Assembly: GCF_012062845.1 (NCBI RefSeq)
Contig: NZ_WWNB01000004.1
Span: forward strand, 62,001-126,000
Length of the DNA: 64,000 nt
Reading direction: 5' to 3'
From: Halomonas salinarum
GTDB taxonomy: Bacteria > Pseudomonadota > Gammaproteobacteria > Pseudomonadales > Halomonadaceae
A program made the translations under genes and the position numbers. Positions 15,751-24,576 of the stretch are shown piece after piece. Position 1 is the stretch's first letter. The number at the start of each line of letters is the position of its first letter. Below the pieces are notes generated by a model. It was not told where the DNA came from and did not search any database. It saw nothing but the letters and a program-made list of their open reading frames with translations.

Positions 15751-15927
15751 CGGTACTCCTGGCAACGAGTGGCTCGATTATCCTACCCGAGGCAGCAAAC
15801 GCGTAAAGCGCTGCGCTCGAGGCCTTACGCTCTTCATTGATGCCACGCTTCTTCCGCTCCTCGCTACGGCATGAAATAGGTGCCCGCCACCGCCGCTTAC
15901 GCGAGGGCAGGGGCTCGACGGCAGGAC

Positions 15928-16395
15928 TCAATAGTCCTCGAGGCGTTGCATGTCCCGGGCGAGGCGGCGCACCTCGCCCTCGTGACCGGCGGCGAGGGAG
16001 GCGAAGAAGTCACGTTCCTCTTCGATGCTGGCCCGGTCGGCCCGATGCCGATAGAGATCCTGCAGCGTCTTGTGGGTGGTCAGGGCCGAGATCAGCACAT
16101 CCTGAACGCTGGCACAGTCCATGCCTTCGAGCAGTCGGTCGAGCACCGGCGGGTGGGGGAAGTCAGCCGGGTCGTCGAACCAGGTGTCCAGGACCCCGCG
16201 GTGATCGCTACCGTCGGTGAGGTAGCCCGCAAGGTCAGCCTGCATCTTGCGCTCGTGCTCGGCCAGGTACCCCAGGGACATGCGCACCCGCTCGTCGACC
16301 TCGCCGGCGTCCGCCTGGGCGTCATACTGCTGCGCCATGCGCGCATGGAAATCCGCTGCCCAGCGCACCAGCTCTCTTACCTGATGAAAACGCAT
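15928..16395 (-). CDS. Ferritin-like/rubrerythrin-type four-helix protein
   Basis: A 155-residue, almost entirely helical protein. Glu/His clusters resemble di-iron ferritin-like proteins: WAADFHARMAQQYD in helix 1, LAEHERKMQ in helix 2, and RADRASIEEERDFFASLAAG followed by HEGEVRRLARDM in helix 4. The central DPADFP loop is unusual. No signal peptide is present. The family role could be oxidative stress or iron handling, but conserved ligands are not complete enough to prove a di-iron site. It is a single gene, divergent from the B12 locus with 267 bp between. Confidence 0.6.
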   Translation of the reverse strand: MRFHQVRELVRWAADFHARMAQQYDAQADAGEVDERVRMSLGYLAEHERKMQADLAGYLTDGSDHRGVLDTWFDDPADFPHPPVLDRLLEGMDCASVQDVLISALTTHKTLQDLYRHRADRASIEEERDFFASLAAGHEGEVRRLARDMQRLEDY

Positions 16396-16662
16396 CGTCG
16401 TATCCTCTGTGGTGATTGCCGCCGTGCCCTCTGGCTGGGGCCTCTCTTCAGGCTAGCCGAGTCTGCGTCCCGCGAGTTGATACAGATCAGGCCCCGGGGC
16501 TGGGTGGGTTTGTCGAGAGATTCACTCGCTAGCCGGCACTCGCCTCCGTTGTGCCGTCGTCCAGCAGGTGCGGCGGCGTCTCGGGCTTGCGAGCAGACGG
16601 GCCGAGCCTGATTGCCTCTGGTAAGATGCGGGGCCCGAAAAAGGATGTCCCGGAGACGCCCC

Positions 16663-17712
16663 GTGAATGATCTATCGCCGCTGATCTCGCCCCCCGACAC
16701 GGACTGTGCCGAGCGGGTTGGCCGCTATCTCGATACCCTCACCAAGCCCCCGGGGAGCCTTGGCCGTCTCGAGTCGCTGGCGGTCGAGCTGGCCGGCATG
16801 ACCGGCGACGACTTTCCGAGCGTGACGCCACCCGGCGTGGTGGTCTTCGCCGCCGACCACGGCGTCGCGCGTGAAGGTGTCTCGGCCTTTCCGCAGTCCG
16901 TTACCGCCCAGATGGTCGCCAACTTCGTCGCAGGCGGTGCGGCCATCAATGTCTTCGCGCGGCGTATCGACGCCCGGCTCGAGATCGTCGATGTCGGGGT
17001 CGCGAGTGACGTGTCGGGCCCGGGCATCGTGCATGACAAGGTGCGCCCGGGGACCGGCAACCTGGCCCGCGAAGACGCCATGTCTCGAGACGAGGCGCTA
17101 TCGGCCATCGAGATCGGCCGGCGAGCGGCCGAGCGTGCTTTCCAGAGCGGCTGTCGCTGCCTGATTGTCGGCGAGATGGGCATCGCCAACACCACCGCCA
17201 GCAGTGCCATGCTGGCAGTCCTGACCGGTTCGCCGGTGGCCGAGCTGGTGGGGCCGGGCACCGGTGTGGCAGGCAAAGCCCTGGCCCACAAGCGCTCGGT
17301 CATCGAGGCGGCGATCGCGGCGCGCGGTGCCGACCCCGACGATCCTCTGGACGTGCTGGCGCGTCTCGGCGGGCTCGAGATCGCGGCCATGATGGGCGCC
17401 TACCTGAGCGCCGCCGCCAAGCGCCTGCCGATCCTCGTTGATGGCTTTATCGCCACCGTCGCGGCCCTGACCGCCTGTCGCCTCGAGCCGGCATTGCGCC
17501 CCTACCTGATATTTGGCCACCACTCCCACGAGCCCGGGCATGCGCGGGCGCTTAAGGCACTTGACGCCGAGCCGCTGCTGGATCTTTCCTTGCGGCTGGG
17601 CGAGGGCAGCGGCGCGGCCCTGGCCTTCCCCTTGCTCGAGGCGGCGAGTGCCATGCTCTGTGAGATGGCGACCTTTTCCGATGCTGGCGTCGATAACCGT
17701 GATGGCTGCTGA
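16663..17712 (+). CDS. cobT: Nicotinate-nucleotide:dimethylbenzimidazole phosphoribosyltransferase
   Basis: A 349-residue enzyme that makes alpha-ribazole 5'-phosphate, the lower-ligand nucleotide of B12. Seen motifs: TKPPGSLGRLE near residue 25, VVFAADHGVAREGVSAFP near 60, GEMGIANTTASSAM near 170 and HHSHEPGHARALK near 285, which contains the catalytic-type Glu. GTG 16663 is chosen because CGGAG precedes it by eight bases; ATG 16645 in frame is the alternative. It is the first gene of the nucleotide-loop block. I found no cobalamin riboswitch in the preceding 267 bp. Confidence 0.94.
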   Translation: MNDLSPLISPPDTDCAERVGRYLDTLTKPPGSLGRLESLAVELAGMTGDDFPSVTPPGVVVFAADHGVAREGVSAFPQSVTAQMVANFVAGGAAINVFARRIDARLEIVDVGVASDVSGPGIVHDKVRPGTGNLAREDAMSRDEALSAIEIGRRAAERAFQSGCRCLIVGEMGIANTTASSAMLAVLTGSPVAELVGPGTGVAGKALAHKRSVIEAAIAARGADPDDPLDVLARLGGLEIAAMMGAYLSAAAKRLPILVDGFIATVAALTACRLEPALRPYLIFGHHSHEPGHARALKALDAEPLLDLSLRLGEGSGAALAFPLLEAASAMLCEMATFSDAGVDNRDGC

Positions 17713-17845
17713 GTCGATGGCGGTCCGCTACCGCTACCCCGGGTCCTGGCTGGATGACAAAAGCGGTCTCGCACCCCGAGCCATCGGGGGCTGCGTGTTG
17801 CGGGCCATTCAGGCCTCTCTGGCCATCGCAGGGGCGGAAACATGA
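17702..17845 (+). CDS. Candidate 47-residue small ORF between cobT and cbiB
   Basis: ATG 17702 overlaps the cobT stop (17710-17712), and the TGA at 17843-17845 overlaps the cbiB ATG (17842). The ORF therefore spans the only gap of this operon block and is coupled at both ends. The product begins MAAESMAVRYRYPGSWLDDK and resembles nothing I know. It may be a real small protein, a translational-coupling bridge or chance. Confidence 0.3.
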   Translation: MAAESMAVRYRYPGSWLDDKSGLAPRAIGGCVLRAIQASLAIAGAET

Positions 17846-18840
17846 TGAGCCTGGCGCTTCCGGCGTTCGAGCCTCTATCCCTGGCGCTGCTGGCCCTTGT
17901 CATCGCGGCGGTGCTTCTCGATCTGGCGCTTGGCGACCCTGCCTGGCTGCCGCATCCGGTGGTCGGCATCGGCCGGGTGATCGCTCGGCTCGAGCGGGCC
18001 TGGAACCACGGTCCCGCCGCCGATCGCCGGCGCCGCGGCCGCTGGTTGACGGTACTGGTGGTGGGCGCCACCTGGGTGCTCGCCTGGGGCGTCCTTGCCG
18101 CTCTCTCTTGGGTCAGCCCCTGGTTGTCGGCGGCGGTGGAGCTGGTCTTGCTGGCCACCACGCTGGCGTCTCGGGGGCTTGCCGACGCCGCCCGGGCGGT
18201 GGCCGAGCCTCTGACGCGGGGCGATATGGCGGCGGCCCGCCAGGCGCTTGCCATGATCGTCGGTCGCGACACGGCCGAACTTGACGAGAGCGAGCTTGCA
18301 CGGGGCGCGGTGGAGACTGTCGCCGAGAACACCGTGGATGGCATCACCGCGCCGCTGTTCTGGGCGTTGCTCGGCGGCGCGCCGCTGGCATTGGCCTACA
18401 AGGCCACCAATACGCTGGATTCCATGGTCGGCTATCGCAGCCCGCGCTTTGAAGATTTCGGCCGCGCCTCGGCGCGGTTCGACGATGCCGTCAACTGGCT
18501 GCCGGCCCGCCTGACGGTGCTGTCGTTGTGGCTGGCCGCCTGTCTGATTCCCGGCAGCCGCCTGCCCGGGGTGCTGGCGACCACGCGTCGCGAGGCGCCT
18601 CATCACCCGAGCCCCAATGCGGGCTGGCCGGAAGCCATGGTGGCCAACCTGATGGGCGTGCGGCTTGGCGGCCTCAACTACTACGCCGGTCGCCCCTCGC
18701 CGCGTGCCACCCTGGGCATGCCCCACGAGAGGCTTACCGCCGGCCATATCGAGCGGGCCATTATGTATATGCATGGCGGCTGGCTTGCCTTCCTGTTGCT
18801 GGCCCTCCCCCTGGTGCTGCTGCGGGAGTGGCTGATATGA
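17842..18840 (+). CDS. cbiB: Adenosylcobinamide-phosphate synthase (CbiB/CobD type)
   Basis: A 332-residue integral membrane enzyme that attaches aminopropanol (phosphate) to adenosylcobyric acid to form cobinamide (phosphate). Several hydrophobic spans are visible: about residues 12-30, 65-85 and 88-105 at the N-terminal side, and one near the C-terminus (WLAFLLLALPLVLL). Conserved motifs are GDPAWLPHPVVGIG near residue 34, VAENTVDGITAPLFW near 160, YKATNTLDSMVGY near 185 and HPSPNAGWPEA near 255. It starts at ATG 17842 with an adjacent ATG at 17845 as alternative. Its stop overlaps the cobD start (ATGA). Confidence 0.94.
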   Translation: MMSLALPAFEPLSLALLALVIAAVLLDLALGDPAWLPHPVVGIGRVIARLERAWNHGPAADRRRRGRWLTVLVVGATWVLAWGVLAALSWVSPWLSAAVELVLLATTLASRGLADAARAVAEPLTRGDMAAARQALAMIVGRDTAELDESELARGAVETVAENTVDGITAPLFWALLGGAPLALAYKATNTLDSMVGYRSPRFEDFGRASARFDDAVNWLPARLTVLSLWLAACLIPGSRLPGVLATTRREAPHHPSPNAGWPEAMVANLMGVRLGGLNYYAGRPSPRATLGMPHERLTAGHIERAIMYMHGGWLAFLLLALPLVLLREWLI

Positions 18841-19928
18841 AGGCGGCGAACCCGCAAGACTGGCCGGAGCACGGCGGCCGCCGGACGGCGTTGCTCAAGC
18901 GCTTCGGCCTGCCGCCGGATCACCCGCTGATCGACTTCAGCGCCAATCTCAATCCGCTGGGCCCGCCGGCCTGGCTGGGCGAGTGGCTGAGCGGTGCCGT
19001 CTCTCGCCTTGCCGCCTACCCGAACCCGGATGATCAGGCGCCGGCGCGGGCCATCGCCGAGCGCGAGGGGCTTACGCCCGAACAGGTGCTGGTGACCAAC
19101 GGCGGCGCCGAGGCGATCTATCTGGCGGCGGCCCTGCACGCCGGTGGCCGGGCCTTGATCGTCGAGCCGACCTTCAGCGAGTACCGCCTCGCCTGTGCAC
19201 ACTACGGTCTTACGATCGAGCCGCTTGCGCTGCGCGGCGAGGGCTTCGCGCTCGACCTCGGCGCGGCCGAGCGCACCATGCAGGGCGCTGCGGTGCTCTT
19301 CCTGTGTCGCCCCAACAACCCGACCGGTACGCTGATGCCCCGCGAGGCCCTTGAGCGCCTGCTGGTTCGAGGCCGGGAAACGGGCACGACCCTGGTGGTC
19401 GACGAGGCCTTCATCGATTTCAGCGACGAGGCATCGCTCACCCCGTTGCTGGCCGGGGCCTCGAATCTTCTGCTGCTGCGTTCGCTGACCAAGCTCTTCG
19501 ATGTGCCGGGGCTGCGGCTCGGCTATCTGCTCGGCTCGCCTGCGCTGGTCAAGCGGGCCCGAGAACGCCAGATGCCCTGGAGCGTCAATGCCCTGGCGCT
19601 GGGGCTGGTGGCCCCGCTGCTGGCCGATGTCGACTACCTGGCTCGAACCCGGGCCTGGCTCGACGGAGTACGCCCGGCCGTGCCCGAGGCGGCACGAGAA
19701 ATGGGCTATGCGGTGCCGTCCACCCAGGCCAACTATTTTCTGTTGCGCAGCGGGCATGACGCGGCTGAGGCGGAGGCGTTGTTCGCCTTTCTGCTGCGCC
19801 GCGGCCTGCTGGCCCGGCATACCCACAACTTTCCCGGCCTCGACGGTCGCTGGCTGCGCCTGGCCCTGCGTGACAGCCCGGAAAATGTCCGGTTACTCGA
19901 GGCACTGGCCGCCTGGAGACGGACATGA
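18837..19928 (+). CDS. cobD: Threonine-phosphate decarboxylase (PLP-dependent)
   Basis: A 363-residue fold-type I PLP enzyme of the CobD (Salmonella) / CobC (Pseudomonas denitrificans) group that supplies (R)-1-amino-2-propanol phosphate. Motifs: DFSANLNPLGPP near residue 33, VTNGGAEAIYLAA near 85, CRPNNPTGTL near 160 and VVDEAFIDFSDE near 187. The PLP Lys lies in LRSLTKLFDVPGLRLGY near residue 218. ATG 18837 overlaps the cbiB stop (ATGA); longer in-frame readings lie inside cbiB and are rejected. It ends in an ATGA overlap with cobU. Confidence 0.92.
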   Translation: MKAANPQDWPEHGGRRTALLKRFGLPPDHPLIDFSANLNPLGPPAWLGEWLSGAVSRLAAYPNPDDQAPARAIAEREGLTPEQVLVTNGGAEAIYLAAALHAGGRALIVEPTFSEYRLACAHYGLTIEPLALRGEGFALDLGAAERTMQGAAVLFLCRPNNPTGTLMPREALERLLVRGRETGTTLVVDEAFIDFSDEASLTPLLAGASNLLLLRSLTKLFDVPGLRLGYLLGSPALVKRARERQMPWSVNALALGLVAPLLADVDYLARTRAWLDGVRPAVPEAAREMGYAVPSTQANYFLLRSGHDAAEAEALFAFLLRRGLLARHTHNFPGLDGRWLRLALRDSPENVRLLEALAAWRRT

Positions 19929-20479
19929 TTGCGTTTGTTTCGGGTGGTGCGCGCTCCGGCAAGAGTGCGGTGGCCGAGGAACTGGCTCGGCTATGGCGAT
20001 CGCCCGAGCCCGGCGGCCTGGTCTATCTGGCCACGGCGCGGGTCGGCGACGACGAGATGGCGGCCCGCGTGGCTCGTCATCGTCGCGAGCGGGGCGCGGG
20101 CTGGCGGACGTTGGAGGCGTCCCTGGAGCTTGCCGCCGCGCTGGACCGGGTCCCCGACGGCGCCAGCGTGCTGCTCGATTGCCTGACCCTGTGGTCAAGC
20201 CAGCTGATGTTCGAGGCCGGCCTGACAGAGGCGCAGGGGCGCGCGAGGCTCCAACGACTGCTCGATTCGGCCCGCCGCCGGGGGATCACGCTGGTCGTGG
20301 TCTCCAACGATCTCAACGAGGACCTGCCGCCCTCGGATGCGCTGGTCTGGCGCTACCTGGCCTTCCTGCAGTGCCTGCACCGTGACCTGGCCGGACAGGC
20401 CGACCGGGTGATCGAGGTGGTGGTCGGCCAATCGATCGAATGGAAGCCCCTCAACGACTTCGAAGGAGAGCGTGCATGA
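19925..20479 (+). CDS. cobU: Adenosylcobinamide kinase/guanylyltransferase, divergent C-terminal half
   Basis: A 184-residue CobU-type enzyme that phosphorylates adenosylcobinamide and transfers GMP to it. The P-loop GGARSGKS is at residues 7-14, ARVGDDEMAARVARHRRERG carries the guanylylated His region, and LLDCLTLW follows. The segment that reads NEVGxGIVPEN in classic CobU is replaced here by NDLNEDLPPSD, although the following helix aligns (RYLAFLQCLHRDLAGQADR). A second, shorter CobU-like gene 1.9 kb downstream keeps that lost segment. The stop overlaps the cobS start (ATGA). Confidence 0.88.
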   Translation: MIAFVSGGARSGKSAVAEELARLWRSPEPGGLVYLATARVGDDEMAARVARHRRERGAGWRTLEASLELAAALDRVPDGASVLLDCLTLWSSQLMFEAGLTEAQGRARLQRLLDSARRRGITLVVVSNDLNEDLPPSDALVWRYLAFLQCLHRDLAGQADRVIEVVVGQSIEWKPLNDFEGERA

Positions 20480-21234
20480 AGGATGCGGTCTTCGGCACAC
20501 TGCTGGCGATCCAGTTCCTGACCCGGCTGCCGGTGCCCGTGGCCTGTCCCTGGACGCCGGCTACCCGCCGCTGGGCGGCACGGGCCTATCCGCTGGTGGG
20601 GGCGCTGCTCGGCGGCCTGGTGGCCACGGTCGGCGTCGCCGTGCAGCCGCTGCTGCCTACTCCGATGCTGGCTCTCTTGCTGCTCAGCCTGTGGGTGGCG
20701 CTGAGTGGGGGCCTGCACCTGGATGGCCTGATGGATCTGGCCGATGCCCTGGGCAGCAACGCGCCCCTGGAACGACGCTGGGCCATCATGAAGGACGCCC
20801 AGGTCGGCAGCTTCGCCATGCTGGCGCTGATCTTTCAGCTGGCCTGGAAGGTCATGCTGTTATGGGCGCTGCTCGAGGCCGGCGCCAGCTCCTGGTGGCT
20901 GGTACCGATCGCGGGCCTGGGGCGACTGGGCGGTGTCTGCCTGCTGGTGGGCATTCCGGCGGCCCGGCCCGAGGGCCTGGCCCACGCCTGGCAACAGAGT
21001 CTCGGTGGGCGGGATCTCGCCCTGGCGGCGCTGCTGCCGCTATTGGGGATCGTCGTCACCTCGGGGATGGCCTGGCTGGTGGCGGGCCTTGTCGTCTTCA
21101 TCATCATCTATGGTCTGGCGGTGCGCCGGGCCTTTGGCGGCATCAACGGCGATATCGTCGGCGCCGCCATCGAGGGAGGAGAGTTATGGCTGCTGCTGAT
21201 CGCCTGGAGCTGGTGGTCGTTCGTCATGGCCTGA
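20476..21234 (+). CDS. cobS: Adenosylcobinamide-GDP ribazoletransferase (cobalamin synthase)
   Basis: A 252-residue polytopic membrane enzyme that joins adenosylcobinamide-GDP and alpha-ribazole(-phosphate), the last assembly step. Motifs: LAIQFLTRLPVP near residue 10, SGGLHLDGLMDLADALGS near 78 with acidic metal-binding residues, and MKDAQVGSFA near 108. Hydrophobic spans include about 33-55, 60-76, 118-140 and 180-210. ATG 20476 is chosen for its ATGA overlap with cobU and the GAAGGAGAG ribosome site. The alpha-ribazole phosphatase frame starts 49 bp before its stop. Confidence 0.93.
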   Translation: MKDAVFGTLLAIQFLTRLPVPVACPWTPATRRWAARAYPLVGALLGGLVATVGVAVQPLLPTPMLALLLLSLWVALSGGLHLDGLMDLADALGSNAPLERRWAIMKDAQVGSFAMLALIFQLAWKVMLLWALLEAGASSWWLVPIAGLGRLGGVCLLVGIPAARPEGLAHAWQQSLGGRDLALAALLPLLGIVVTSGMAWLVAGLVVFIIIYGLAVRRAFGGINGDIVGAAIEGGELWLLLIAWSWWSFVMA

Positions 21235-21836
21235 CGAGCTGGAACCTTGAACGACGCTATCAGGGCCATCGCGACATTCCGCTGCTGCTGCCCGAGGCAG
21301 AGCCCGACCTGGACCGGCTGCGCGATGACCTGGCAGCGCTCGATTTCGATGCCGTTCATTGCAGCGACCTGACCCGCTGTCGCCAGACGCTTGCCCATCT
21401 GCGCGAGGGCCTTGCCCATGACGACCAGCGGGAGAGGCCGCGTGTCGATGCACGCCTGCGTGAGCTGAACTTCGGCGACTACGAAGGCCGTACCTGGGCC
21501 GCGCTGAAGGACGATCACGACTACCGGGCCTGGGTCGACAGCCACGGTCGCCTGGCCACCCCCGGGGGCGAGTCGGCGGACGATCTCTGGGCGCGGCTAT
21601 CCGCCTGGCTCGAGGAGGTGTTGGCCGAGGCCCGCGAGGCCCGGCATCGTCGCGTGCTGGCGGTCAGCCATGGCGGTGCCATCCGCGAGCTGCGGCGTCG
21701 CCTGGAGGCGGCAGACTTCTGGGACGGTGTGGTCGGCCAGGCCCAGGGGCGCTGCTTCATTTTCACGCACGAGGAGGACGGCTGGACATGCAGCTCTTCA
21801 TCGGTGGTGCCTGCGCCGGCAAAGGCGACATCGTAA
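21186..21836 (+). CDS. cobC: Histidine phosphatase, probable alpha-ribazole phosphatase
   Basis: A 216-residue phosphoglycerate-mutase-like phosphatase. The catalytic RHG is in VVVRHGLTSWN near residue 13. HCSDLTRCRQTL follows, then LRELNFGDYEGRTW and the second catalytic His in AVSHGGAIREL near 160. In B12 pathways this enzyme removes phosphate from alpha-ribazole-5'-phosphate or adenosylcobalamin-phosphate. ATG 21186 lies inside the cobS 3' end (49-bp overlap) with GGGAGGAGAG just upstream. A further 49-bp overlap joins it to the next gene. Confidence 0.86.
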   Translation: MAAADRLELVVVRHGLTSWNLERRYQGHRDIPLLLPEAEPDLDRLRDDLAALDFDAVHCSDLTRCRQTLAHLREGLAHDDQRERPRVDARLRELNFGDYEGRTWAALKDDHDYRAWVDSHGRLATPGGESADDLWARLSAWLEEVLAEAREARHRRVLAVSHGGAIRELRRRLEAADFWDGVVGQAQGRCFIFTHEEDGWTCSSSSVVPAPAKATS

Positions 21837-22213
21837 CGACGCGCTTTCCCGGTGCCCTATGGCTAAAGGCGGGTGAGGGAGGTGGGCTTAGCGGCTGGCG
21901 CGATCGGCTGGCGCCGGGTAGACCCCTGGTGATCAGCGGATGGAGCGGCTGTCTGTCCCGCGCCCTGGTCGATGAAGGCGATGACGACCGGATACGACGG
22001 CGGTTGGCCGATGAACTCGAGGCGATGGTCGAGGCCGAGCGTCAGGGATGCGGCGAGATCGTGCTAATTGTGCCGGAGATGGGCCGCGGCATCGTGCCCA
22101 TGGCGGTCGAGGATCGCCGCCTGCGCGATCTGGCCGGTTGGCTGGCCCAGGACGCCGCCGCCCGCGCCGAGGCGGTCTGGTACGTGCGCCACGGGCTGGC
22201 ACGACGCCTCTAA
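21788..22213 (+). CDS. Short CobU-like protein with altered P-loop
   Basis: A 141-residue protein related to adenosylcobinamide kinase/guanylyltransferase but about 40 residues shorter. The N-terminal FIGGACAGKGD aligns with GGARSGKS, but the Ser/Thr after Lys is Gly-Asp, so nucleotide binding may be impaired. The C-terminal half VPEMGRGIVPMAVEDRRLRD and LAGWLAQDAAARAEAVWYV matches the CobU segment missing from the main CobU at 19925. The two genes may work as complementary subunits, or this is a decaying paralogue. It overlaps the phosphatase by 49 bp and ends the first B12 block. Confidence 0.65.
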   Translation: MQLFIGGACAGKGDIVTTRFPGALWLKAGEGGGLSGWRDRLAPGRPLVISGWSGCLSRALVDEGDDDRIRRRLADELEAMVEAERQGCGEIVLIVPEMGRGIVPMAVEDRRLRDLAGWLAQDAAARAEAVWYVRHGLARRL

Positions 22214-22240
22214 GTGGGGTCGGGTCTGCCCGCGAGGGAC

Positions 22241-22337
22241 GCCGGGGACAAGCCGAAGAAGAACTCCTGCGCCATGGATGGCGTCGGGAGCTTACAAGGA
22301 AGTATTCACAGCGTTTCTTCGGAGGCTTGTCGCCGGC
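22241..22337 (+). repeat. MITE-like palindromic repeat, short copy C
   Basis: A 97-bp element with 14-bp terminal inverted repeats, GCCGGGGACAAGCC (22241-22254) and GGCTTGTCGCCGGC (22324-22337), 13 of 14 complementary. The inner hairpin is built around GCGCCATGGATGGCG. Related to copies at 44096, 47536 and 48315. Confidence 0.75.
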
Positions 22338-22483
22338 ATAGCCCGAGCGAACCGGCAAGCGGCGGTCTCGTAGCTAATGGCCCATGCTGCGTTGACGCCC
22401 CGGTAGGCGATTGCTAGCTTACGCCGCACTCTCAGGTGACCCGCCAGTCTGCCTCGCCGGCAGACGCATCAGGCCCCGCCAAG

Positions 22484-22643
22484 AAGGCCAGGGTAAACGG
22501 GAAGTCGGTGATCCAGTCCGACGCTGCCCCCGCAACGGTGATCGAGTCAACCACCGCCTCACGCCACTGTGCCTCGCACGGGAAGGCGGCGGTGGAGAGG
22601 CGCGCCAGCGCCTCGCTCGTCAGCCCGGAGACCGGCCTGGGAG
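22484..22643 (+). promoter_or_regulatory. Cobalamin riboswitch upstream of btuB
   Basis: Conserved B12-riboswitch segments appear in order: GGTAAACGGGAAGTCGGTG (22492-22510), GCTGCCCCCGCAACGGTGA (22523-22541), GCCACTG (22563-22569), ACGGGAAGG (22578-22586) and the B12 box AGCCCGGAGACCGGCC (22622-22637). The outer helix can form between GGCCAGG and CCTGG. A hairpin GCCACGA/TCGTGGC (22649-22674) lies between the aptamer and the btuB ribosome site (AAGGA near 22716). Expected effect: repression of the btuB-F-C-D operon by adenosylcobalamin. Confidence 0.93.
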
Positions 22644-22725
22644 CCAATGCCACGACGCGAGACAGCCTCGTGGCTCGATAAAAACCGAGAAGCCGTGCGG
22701 GTGAGCACGGTGAACAAGGACACCC

Positions 22726-24576
22726 ATGAACAAGCCCCATCCCTCCCGCGGCCTGGCCTTTGCCTTAGCCGCACTGCCGCTGGCCGTCCAGGCCCAGGGT
22801 GATGCCTCTACGACGGCCAATGACGCCGCCTCCGAGACTCTCAACCCACTGGTGGTGACCGCCACCCTGGCGCCGCGCACCGCCGATCAGAGCCTGGCCT
22901 CGGTCACGGTACTCGATGAGGCCGACCTGCGCCGTCAGGATCCCAAGGACATCACCGATCTGCTGCGGGCCCAGCCCGGCGTGGATGTCATCTCCAGCGG
23001 CGGCTTTGGCAAGAACACCAGCGTCTACCTGCGGGGTACCAGCAGCAACTCCACGGTCATGATGGTCGACGGCATCCGGTTGCGCTCGGCTACCACCGGT
23101 AGCCCGGCCTGGCAGTTCCTCGAGCCGCGCCTCTTCGAGCGGGTCGAAGTGGTGCGGGGGCCGCGCGGGAGTCTCTACGGCGCCGATGCGGTGGGCGGCG
23201 TGGTACAGCTGTTCACCCCGGAAGGGGACAGGGAGCCCACGCCTCGCATCTCACTGGGTGGTGGGAGCTTCGATACCCGGCGCGCCAGCGCCTCGCTCTC
23301 CGGCAGCGAAGGCGACACCCGCTATGCCTTCTCGGCCAGCCAGTTCAGCACAGATGGCTATGAAGTTGTCGAGGGAGAGGGCGACAAGGGTTACGACAAC
23401 ACCACGGGCTTTATGCGTCTCTCGCATACCTTCGCGGGCGGAGCCGAGCTGGGTGTGTTGGGGCTGCGTGCCCGGGGCAACACCGAATTCGTCGGTGGCA
23501 ACACCGATTACGTCCAGCAGGTCGCCGGTATCTATGGCGAGCTGCCGGTCAGCGAACGCTGGACGAGCCGCGTGACGCTCAGCGAGGCCCGCGACGAGAG
23601 CGACAATGTCGATGATTTCGGTGATTCGGTGATTGATACCCGCACGCTGACCGCCCGCTGGGAGAATACGCTGGCCTTCGGCCGCCACGAGCTGGTAGCC
23701 GGCGCCGAGTACAGCGAGGACAAGGTCAGCGCCAGCACCGATTTTTCGGAGACCAACCGCAACAACGTCGCCGTGTTTTCTCAGGCATTGCTCGACTTCT
23801 CGCCCGTCACTGTTCAGGCTGCGCTGCGCCACGATGACAACGAGGCCTTCGGCGAAGAGCTCACGGGTAGCCTGGCACTGGGCTATGCGCTGGACCGGGT
23901 GCATACCCTGCGAGCGAGCTACGGCACCGCCTTCCGGGCGCCCACCTTCAACGACCTGTACTGGCCGTTCCAAGATTTCGGGAGCTTCGGCACCTATGAA
24001 GGCAATCCTGATCTAGAGGCGGAAACCTCCACCAGTACCGAAATTGGTGTGCGGGCGCAGTATCGGCGTTTCTTCTGGGATCTGGCGGCCTACCAGACGA
24101 ATATCGAGGACATGATCAGCTCAACTACGGTGAACGGGGATACTACCCCGAGTAATGTGGATCGCGCGCGGATTCGTGGCGTCGAGTTCGGTGCCGGTGT
24201 CGAGCTCGTCTCCTGGGATCTTGGCGTAGCCATGACCTATATGGATCCCGAGAACCGTGAGACCGGCAACCAGCTGAAGCGTCGCTCCACCAAGAGCCTG
24301 CGTATGGACGCCGATCGTGTGCTTGGCGACTGGACGCTGGGTGGCTCCGTCATCGCTCAGAATCATCGCTATGACGATGAGAATAACGAAGACCGTCTGG
24401 CGGGCTATGCGACTCTGAATTTGCGTGCTGGCTGGCAGTTCGCACCGCTGTGGACCGCGCGCTTGATACTCGAGGATGTCTTCGATCGTCAATATTCAAC
24501 GGCTTTGACATCAGCTGACGAGCCCTATCTGAGTCCCGGCCGGGCGGCCTTCCTCAGCGTGAACTTCGGCGAGTGA
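22726..24576 (+). CDS. btuB: TonB-dependent cobalamin outer-membrane receptor
   Basis: A 616-residue outer-membrane receptor. Signal peptide about residues 1-25 (ending AVQAQG). The TonB box is probably LNPLVVTATL near residue 39. The plug domain covers about 50-160 (LLRAQPGVDVISSGGFGKNT, YLRGTSSN, VEVVRGPRGSLYGADAVGGV). The 22-strand barrel ends in the terminal aromatic pattern AAFLSVNFGE, with Phe two residues before the end. Placement behind a B12 riboswitch and before btuF-C-D makes corrinoid the substrate. ATG 22726 has AAGGA seven bases upstream. Its stop overlaps the btuF start. Confidence 0.95.
   Translation: MNKPHPSRGLAFALAALPLAVQAQGDASTTANDAASETLNPLVVTATLAPRTADQSLASVTVLDEADLRRQDPKDITDLLRAQPGVDVISSGGFGKNTSVYLRGTSSNSTVMMVDGIRLRSATTGSPAWQFLEPRLFERVEVVRGPRGSLYGADAVGGVVQLFTPEGDREPTPRISLGGGSFDTRRASASLSGSEGDTRYAFSASQFSTDGYEVVEGEGDKGYDNTTGFMRLSHTFAGGAELGVLGLRARGNTEFVGGNTDYVQQVAGIYGELPVSERWTSRVTLSEARDESDNVDDFGDSVIDTRTLTARWENTLAFGRHELVAGAEYSEDKVSASTDFSETNRNNVAVFSQALLDFSPVTVQAALRHDDNEAFGEELTGSLALGYALDRVHTLRASYGTAFRAPTFNDLYWPFQDFGSFGTYEGNPDLEAETSTSTEIGVRAQYRRFFWDLAAYQTNIEDMISSTTVNGDTTPSNVDRARIRGVEFGAGVELVSWDLGVAMTYMDPENRETGNQLKRRSTKSLRMDADRVLGDWTLGGSVIAQNHRYDDENNEDRLAGYATLNLRAGWQFAPLWTARLILEDVFDRQYSTALTSADEPYLSPGRAAFLSVNFGE

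Noticed and set aside
16396..16662. Cobalamin riboswitch before cobT
   Set aside because: No B12 box and no CCCCGCAACGG or GGGAAGG segments are found in this gap.
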